From contig CM065378.1 of the NCBI GenBank assembly GCA_033060915.1, positions 52,745,001 through 52,809,000 on the forward strand: 64,000 bases of DNA, written 5' to 3'. The DNA is from Euryodendron excelsum (taxonomy: Eukaryota > Streptophyta > Magnoliopsida > Ericales > Pentaphylacaceae). The translations under genes were made by a program, and so were the position numbers. The notes under the pieces were generated by a model. It was not told the DNA's origin, searched no databases, and saw nothing but the letters and a program-made list of their open reading frames with translations. Positions 57,701 to 64,000 of the stretch are shown piece after piece (within the stretch, counting starts at the first letter, position 1; every line of letters begins with the position of its first letter).

Positions 57701-59484
57701 GCTTGCTTAATTCCTAAGGGGCTTTAATTATATGGCCTTTTTTCAAGAGGAATAACAGATATGTATATATACATTTATACAATAATTATAAAATGTTTAA
57801 TTTACGTAAATTGGGGAATTAGAGAATGATAACTTTGCTTAAATATAAGATGAAAAAATTGTCTGTTTATGCCCTTAAGATAAAAATGGCCTGACTTTAG
57901 AGATGAAGTATCAATCCTATGGAGTTAATATTTAGTGTTCCATGTCTGGAAAATTTAGGGCCACTCTTTGGGTATGCAGACATAAGAGACTCGGGTTTGG
58001 TTAGAGTGCGGTTTGCTCTCACACGACACTCAAGCCTAGACCAACGTGCCAAGTTCGATAGCATTTTGAGGCCATTTAAGCTATCAAGTTAGCAATATAC
58101 TTTTTGACAGTATTGGAGTTCCCATGGAATATCCTTAAGGGACAGCTTTTATAATATCTACTAATTTATGGGTCCCATCAAGCAAAATACACGAGATTTA
58201 TGATGTGGCATATAAATATGAGTTCATTTTTTTTTAATGTTTTACTGCTAAATGACTTGCTGTTCTTCTATATTTATGCCATCCTTTGTTATTTATGTTC
58301 CAAAGGTTAGAAGCAACACAATTCCATTTTTAGTGCAATTTATGCAGGCGATGCGATCTACTCAGGGATCATTTAAGCCCATATTCATTTCAGTCGGTCA
58401 CCGTGTATCTCTTGCTACTGCCATCAAAATTGCTCAACTGACTTGCAAATATCGTGTGCCAGAGCCTATCAGGCAGGTAGCTTCCTGTACTTCTTGGTTG
58501 TTTGAAAAATACTCAGTGGTACACCCTTGTATAATTAGCTGTGCCTTTTATTGAAAACAAAAGTGGAAGCTAGGTACAAACTGGAAGTGTCAGCATGCCT
58601 CATATTATTTTACTGCCAATGCTTTTGTCTTCCATGTCACTTACAAAATTGATATGCTAAGAATCCAATAGAAACAACTCCTTGTTTCAGTATGCATGTA
58701 CTTTGGACAGTATTGCCCCCAAAAGGGATTACCCTGGAAGTTATCGGCCAGATCTGAAAGTTGATACAAATGTTATTATTTACCTTGTCATAAACCATCT
58801 TCAAATTTTATGCTACTGTTGTCATTTTATTTCTATTAAGGACTTATCTACAGAATTGTCATTGATTCCGAAATTAAATTTATGATACAATCATCTGCAA
58901 CACGGGTTTTTATATAGCTCCACAAATTTTTATAATCCAAATTGATGGGTCAAATTTAAGATTGAAAATATATTTTGTTATCAAATGAAGTTTTGGGCCT
59001 GTTTCCATTTTAGGATTTGTTGTTCAGGGACAGTGTCAATAATTATTGGGTTGGAAGATCCCTTAACAAGAAACTGATTGGTTAAAGTTGCTGCCATTCT
59101 TCCATAAGAGGAATGTCCCACAATTTGGTATCAGATTTTAGTGAATCAGATTTCATTCTGTTATGAGGTCAATGATCACAGAAAATGGATTATGACACTA
59201 GAAAGTTGCTAAAAACAATGTCCAGCTTCCATGTGTACTGAGATTGTTGGCTGGACATGTTTTCCTTTTCCTTTTTTTTTTCTTTTCAACCCTTCCTTCT
59301 CTTTTCCTTTTTTTTCCCCTCAATTAACTCTATCTATCAGAATTAGATTATTTTATGCACGATAATGGTTTTTTCTTGCTATGAGATCTAATACATCATA
59401 ATTTCTGATTCCCTTATTCTATCTTAACTGTAGGCTGACATAAGATCCAGAGACTACCTCCGGAAACATCAATGGGTTCATTAA
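51783..59484 (+). CDS. ENDOV: endonuclease V (inosine-specific), eight coding exons
   Basis: Exons: 51783-51865, 51962-52235, 52433-52495, 52786-52825, 54408-54472, 54692-54808, 58348-58476, 59434-59484. They join to 822 bases, 273 residues, with all frames consistent. The family cleaves nucleic acid one base 3' of inosine; eukaryotic members act mainly on inosine in RNA. The catalytic set is intact: D71 in GGVDISF, E119 in GFLAFRE, D145 in LLMVDGNG; H232 in ISVGHR is the usual conserved histidine. PYVPGF is the base-pair wedge region. The C-terminus YLRKHQWVH is like other plant members. Introns are GT-AG except intron 4 (52826-54407), whose donor is GC (CGAG/GCATGT). Exon 4 uses the acceptor GACAG at 52785; the earlier CAG at 52763 would break the frame. 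The start is the first in-frame ATG of an exon 1 rich in S/E. The gene looks functional. Confidence 0.93.
52826..54407 (+). other. endonuclease V intron 4, GC-AG type
   Basis: The donor GCATGT directly follows the codon fragment needed to rebuild arginine-glycine (CGA G/GC) with exon 5. No GT donor near it preserves the frame. GC-AG introns are a known minority class, so this is credible. Confidence 0.85.
52910..53090 (-). mobile_element. LINE 3' end fragment in endonuclease V intron 4
   Basis: On the minus strand, TTTGTACATGCC, a TTGTTG-rich stretch, GGGTTCACCCTCTTC and TACTTATCAAAAAAAG form the 3' non-coding end of the same LINE type seen at 60500-62025. It is heavily 5'-truncated. Confidence 0.6.
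54809..58347 (+). other. endonuclease V intron 6, long, with an internal duplication
   Basis: This 3.5-kb intron contains a diverged direct repeat: 55838-56060 and 56280-56530 share TTTTC(C/T)CCTCTCTGGA, TCTAG(T)TGG/TTAGTCGG..GGTTA, GATGATATGTTGGCTTAGCT-like sequence and neighbouring blocks. No exon-like conservation is visible in the rest. Its first 350 bases are shared with the broken gene copy at 11580-11820 and 14560-14690. Confidence 0.75.
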
Positions 59485-60499
59485 TACAATGTGTGTGCAG
59501 ATTCTTTGCTACCTGGTAGGTTAATTATTTGTTCTTTCCTTTTGCCAGTCAGTAGATAGAAATATTGCTAAGAATCTTAAAACATTAGTTGCTTCTTACC
59601 TAGCATGTAGAACAAGGAGATTCCATTTTCTGGAAGTAGAGATGCATGGGGAACGATGGAAGTGATGAAAACTAGATAGCTTCTACTGTTTTGAATTGCA
59701 AGTCAAAGCAAGCATGAGTTTAAGTTCTAACATTTTTGTGAACCTACCTAACTGTCATCAAGGCTAGTTGAATTGGCTCTAAATCTATAAATATATTTTT
59801 ACTCTAGTGAATGCAGTATCAGAAATGCCAAATATTAAGCAATAAGCTTATTGAGTTAAGAATTCTCATAGGACTAAAAATGGAATGTTAAAATCAATAA
59901 CATGAAAAAGAAGAATATGACGACAGGAACAAGTTTTTACTATTACAACAAATATGGACCAAGCCTACTCTAGGCTTGCTTTGAAAAATTGCTAATGGGT
60001 CCAGCAAAATTGTGCTCCATGAATGTGCCTGTCTATAGCTCTCCCTAAGCTCTGGAAGTCTGAGCTAAGCTAGGCAACCTGCATTCTCTAAGTGATAATC
60101 ATTTTTCATATAACTTCCTTCTGAAGAAATTGTTTTTGGGGGCATTGCTTATCAAAACTTTTTTTTTTGGGGGGCAAATTCTATTTTATTACTCTGCCTT
60201 TTGGTGATTTGACAATCATGGATTTCTTGCTAAGAATTTCAGTTAGCAGAAGATGATGTTATAGTGTTAGTGCACTGCTGGTGCAGTTGGAACTAGTAAA
60301 GGTCCCATGTTTTTTTATTCTAGTTGATGGTAATTGGCACTACTATAAAGAGGGAGGAAGGGTCCATGGAATGAATTTCTTTTTCTTCTAAAAACTTATT
60401 TTAATTTATTATCTTGTAATCAACAAAGAAGGGCATATAATTATTTTCAGATTAGTTATAAGCTTCATTTGCATTTTTCACATTTTGAATTCAGGTTGT
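59485..60499 (+). other. 3' flank of the endonuclease V gene
   Basis: It probably contains the 3' untranslated region. AATAAGC/AATAAA-like signals are frequent in this AT-rich stretch, so I cannot choose one. No second gene is visible. Confidence 0.45.
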
Positions 60500-60529
60500 C
60501 CCCTATTTTATAAGAATAGAAGTATGTTT

Positions 60530-61075
60530 AAAGTGCAAGGGTATACGAAAGGGGGCTCCTTCTCAGTTCACTCTTTCTATAGTTCTCTATGTGGGATAGG
60601 GGGCGTGGTTGGTCTTCTGTGGAAAGGCATTTGGAAAACTAAGGCTGCCACTAAGGTGGCCTTCTTTTTTTGGACGGCTTCTCTTGGGGCAATTCTTTAT
60701 TCGGCTAATTTGAGGAAGGGGAGATAGTTGGTGACTGATTGGTGCTATATGTATAAGGATACTGGGGAGTCAGGCAATCATCTCCTTCTTCATTGTCCAG
60801 TGACAAGAGAGGCTTGAGGTTTGCTTTATTCTATTTTTGGTGTGGAATGGGCTATGCCAGATTCAATGGTTCATCTGTTAGCTTGTTAGAATCGTAGCTG
60901 CCCCGAGAAGGTGAGAGAGACATGCCTTGATAGCAGCTCCTCATTGCATAATGTGGAGCATTTGGTGTGAAAGAAATCGTAGAGCTGTTGAAGGTGTAGA
61001 GCGTTCAGTTCATTGCTTAAAGGGAATTACTCTTGGTTCCATGAGAAAGGATGCTTTTACTTCTATTGTAGTTTT
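60530..61075 (+). pseudogene. LINE ORF2 zinc-binding domain remnant
   Basis: Translation gives FSVHSFYSSLCG, WKGIWKTKAATKVAFFFWTA, LVTDWCYMYKDTGESGNHLL and LHCPVTREA, the zf-RVT module at the end of plant LINE ORF2. The first cysteine pair of the knuckle is reduced (CYMYK), and stops occur after RKGR and REA. It is inactive. Confidence 0.85.
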
Positions 61076-61103
61076 TTTTGGATAAATTGTACATGCCTGT
61101 AGA

Positions 61104-61910
61104 CAAGGGCGGATGCAACAAAGGGTGAGTGGGGGCAGCTGCCCCTACTCACTTGAAAACTTCCACTATTTTTAATTTTGTTTATTTATAATTAATTGGC
61201 CCTAGGATATAATATAGTGTATTGCCCACTGAATTTTTCAACATCTACACTTGCCCCTACTAATTTACTGCCATGTGGCAGAATATATTACAGTAGCAAC
61301 AAAAAAAATTTGGTAACACCTGTAGGTTTTTTCTATTGAATGTTACTTAACCCTCATAATTTAACACAAAAAAACACAAGCACAACCTACACTCAGTATT
61401 TTATTTGATTAACCCAAATCCCTAAATTTCAGCCTTCTTGTTCTCTCCAATGCCACCCAAATCTTCAAGCTTCTCTTGCAGGTTTCGAATCCTAGCAAAT
61501 CTCTGTGTTAAACTCTCTTCCATTGCAAACTCTCTTTCTCAAAAACTCCTCCACATTGTTGATGTAACTTGGTAAGTAGCATATCAGTATATCACCCACC
61601 AAAGCATCAACTATCAAGGAAGTCTGGTCTCTCATTTTCAATATAAAATTTAGGCCTTTTTTTGGGTTTTCTTGAGCCCCGCCCGCGGGGGGTTTAAGTC
61701 TGGGGTTTAAGTCTGTAAGTGGGTTTTTGGGTTTATTCACAAACTTTATTTTGCTGGATTTATTTGTGTATCATAGTTCATTCAATATGTTTACACTTTC
61801 TCTATAGATGTAATATACAATGAAAATGAATTGTCAATTAGGAAATAATTTTGGCTACAATTTAATGTAATTTTTGCCCCCACTAAACAAAAATCCTAAA
61901 TCCGCCCATG
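61104..61910. mobile_element. non-autonomous hAT element, 807 bp
   Basis: The ends CAAGGGCGGAT (61104) and, complemented, CATGGGCGGAT (61910) are flanked by perfect 8-bp duplications CCTGTAGA (61096-61103 and 61911-61918). The GGGCGGAT end is common in plant hAT elements. It carries no transposase. The intact duplication suggests it is one of the younger insertions here. Confidence 0.92.
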
Positions 61911-62025
61911 CCTGTAGATATAGGCTGTTTTTTGTTTCGTTGGTTGTAGGAGGTTTGCCCCCTTTCATCAGGGTTCTCTTAATATATCTTCTTAGTACTA
62001 ATCAAAAAATGAAAAAAAGGGTATA

Positions 62026-64000
62026 TGGATATATTCATAAACTTAGTTGCTTGAACTCCTACGCCATGTCAAAGAGCGTTGAATTCAACCCTCTACCTAA
62101 TTTTAGCACCGGAAGTATTCACTTTGTAGAAGTTACAAATATGTGAAGTCAAAGTATAAATGAAGGTGTGCTTTAGAATTTGGTAATAGCAAAATCAAAG
62201 CAATGAAAATCAAACATTTTCATAGAAATGATAGATAACTTATTTATTATTGGGTTTAACCACTCCAAGTAATTATTACTTTTTCTTTTTCTTTTTATGG
62301 GAAATGAGAGGAATATCTATATACAATATAGAAAAGGAGGCTGCTATCGTCGAGGTTGCGACAAGTGGCTCATTTTGAGTGGCTTTAAATTGTTGTTTAA
62401 AAAATAAAAAATAATTGTTTGGTTGTCTCTTTAATTCACTATATATGTATTTAATTGTTTCATTATCTCTTTGGTTAGTGCATGTACTTATTTTTTTAGA
62501 CTGATTCATTGTACTTATTGTTCAATGTATTTACCTAATGCATTTATGGTGTTTGTGACTGATTGTAATTTTCTTTGTTCATTTATTTATAGATGTTAGT
62601 ACATTATTTTAATACATTTATGTCTATATTTATGTTAGTACATGTATTTTAGGTTCATTTATATATATATTGATTAATACATAAATATAAGATTCATTTG
62701 TATTTGTTTTGGTTCATGTATTTTATGTTCATGAACATATATTACATTCATGTAAGTGTATAGATTACGACATATATGTGCATAGATTATAGAAGAATTA
62801 TTATTAATATATTTATTTATTTAGATGAAATACACAATTGAACACAAATAGTTAGATGAATATACAATTAGTTTACATAAATGGTTAGATGAGTTAAACA
62901 TAAATATTTAGATGAATACACAATTAAATTAGGTAAAATAAACTATATAAAATATTAAATAAGAAATATTTTTATATTTATTTTATATATAAAATCATTA
63001 CAATAAAATATAAGACCAAAAAATTAAAAAAAACATATTGTGCATTGGTCATTGTCGCTGTGATTGTGATAAGTGGCTTACTTTGAGTGTCTTTTTATGG
63101 TTTTTTACCTTTGTTTTCTAATTTATCTATGTTATCTTCCCTATGCAAGCAACACTTACAAAAATAAAAACAAAAGGTCAAATCACTTCAACAAAAAAAG
63201 AAATTAAAATTAAAAAACAAATCTTGTGGGTGGCGCTTTTTTTTTTTCGGTTGTTTTTTTTTAATTTATTTAGGTTCACTTCCTTGTGCAAATCAATAAG
63301 TAATTATCAAAAGATATTACTTCTTTTGACATTTTAAAATTTATTCTGAAATAAAATGCATCCTTTTTGTTATTAAAAGTTGTAAAAGTTAATTAACTAT
63401 TTTCTTAGTTTTCCAACTATTATTTTAAGTACATGCATTATAAAAATTAAGATTGTGTCTACATTTAATAAGAATTCTAAGAGTCAATTGACTATCTTTT
63501 TAATTTTCTAACCTATAACATCAAATACATTTTGAAAAATTAATTGGACTATCTTCTTAATTTTAGCTTTAAATAAACGCGTTCATGATACTTAAAATAA
63601 ACTGTTTCAATTATTTAAGTTTCGTCTGCAACTATAGGAGTAGTTGATAATTTTTTTACTCTACTAAAAATATCTTATATATATAGTAATTATTAATCAG
63701 CCCTCTTTTTCATTACTCTCTTTATGCGAATAATTAATTTTTATTTTTAGAGTTGTTACATTTATGTGGTTTATATATTTCATAGAAAATTATATTATTT
63801 TTAGAATACATAAACATAAATAGATAATACAGTTAAGTATACTAAAATTCAATTTACGATAAGCCTATCTGGGTTAGTTAAATTATATAAAAACTTTAAA
63901 AATATGACTAAAGAAATTATATTCAGTCTTTATTTAAAATAATTGTCGTTAAACAATGGGTTTAAAGAGGTATTCCAATGCACGGGACAAAAACTAGTAA
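62026..64000. other. AT-rich intergenic DNA without a recognised gene
   Basis: A block near 62345-62420 (GACAAGTGGCTCATTTTGAGTG and flanks) recurs as a variant near 63050-63110. The stretch 62560-62770 is made of ATGTATTTTAGGTTCATTTA-like short repeats. The last bases (GCACGGGACAAAAACTAG) resemble ends of common plant mobile elements, but the other side is outside the window. Confidence 0.5.

Larger units (their letters stand above)
60500..62025 (+). mobile_element. 5'-truncated LINE, split by a hAT element
   Basis: A zf-RVT-type ORF2 end (60530-61075) is followed by 3' non-coding sequence that continues after the hAT insertion (61911-62025) and ends in TACTAATCAAAAAATG with an A-rich tail. 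Together they make the usual LINE 3' end. The coding part has several stops. Confidence 0.8.

Noticed and set aside
1..64000. An undescribed multi-gene defence or metabolic system
   Set aside because: Only two host genes are supported and they are unrelated; everything else fits known plant transposon classes or stays unassigned.

Overview
This window is nuclear DNA of a flowering plant, probably a eudicot. I cannot name the species. The evidence is one intron-rich plant gene (endonuclease V, eight coding exons), one small secreted pectin methylesterase/invertase inhibitor-like gene, and a very dense, AT-rich, nested mix of plant transposon classes: copia and gypsy LTR retrotransposons, hAT, CACTA, LINE, Helitron-like and miniature elements. 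Nothing bacterial, viral or organellar is visible. Most of the 64 kb is transposon.

Layout. 1-3715: 3' part of a dead Ty1/copia element with its 3' LTR, inserted in the gag of a minus-strand gypsy element (3716-4360). 4361-14690: a broken, dispersed copy of part of the endonuclease V gene (introns included), cut by the gypsy element, by a hAT element (4632-11477) that itself carries a gag-only LTR element (5013-10179), and by a solo LTR (11855-14477). 15590-18817: an old fragment of a long LTR holding a 5'-truncated LINE (16356-18030). 19135-19620: the inhibitor-like gene, minus strand. 20233-38452: a block of about 18 kb made of 4-kb LTRs of one family in both orientations, around a degraded gypsy interior with a recognisable integrase of Tat/Ogre type. 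38500-40250: a possible miniature element and unassigned DNA. 40252-48509: a complete-ended but internally gutted CACTA element (TIRs, perfect 3-bp TGA target duplication) holding part of a TNP2-type transposase, a 178-bp tandem array, a solo LTR and a Helitron-like end. 49350-51490: remains of a second CACTA-like element, a miniature element and a large foldback. 51783-59484: the intact endonuclease V gene. 60500-62025: a LINE remnant split by an 807-bp hAT element. 62026-64000: AT-rich DNA with no gene.

How the parts relate. The two host genes are unrelated: one acts on inosine-containing nucleic acid, the other probably in the cell wall. The main story is history. An ancestral duplication of the endonuclease V gene was followed by repeated insertions that now separate the intact gene from its partial copy by roughly 40 kb. 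The order of insertion can be read from target-site duplications. I found no convincing new multi-gene system. The least ordinary items are the endonuclease V duplication and its GC-AG intron, the repeat module shared by two CACTA-like elements, the LTR-LTR junction near 28298, and the palindromic module in front of the TATA box of the long LTRs.
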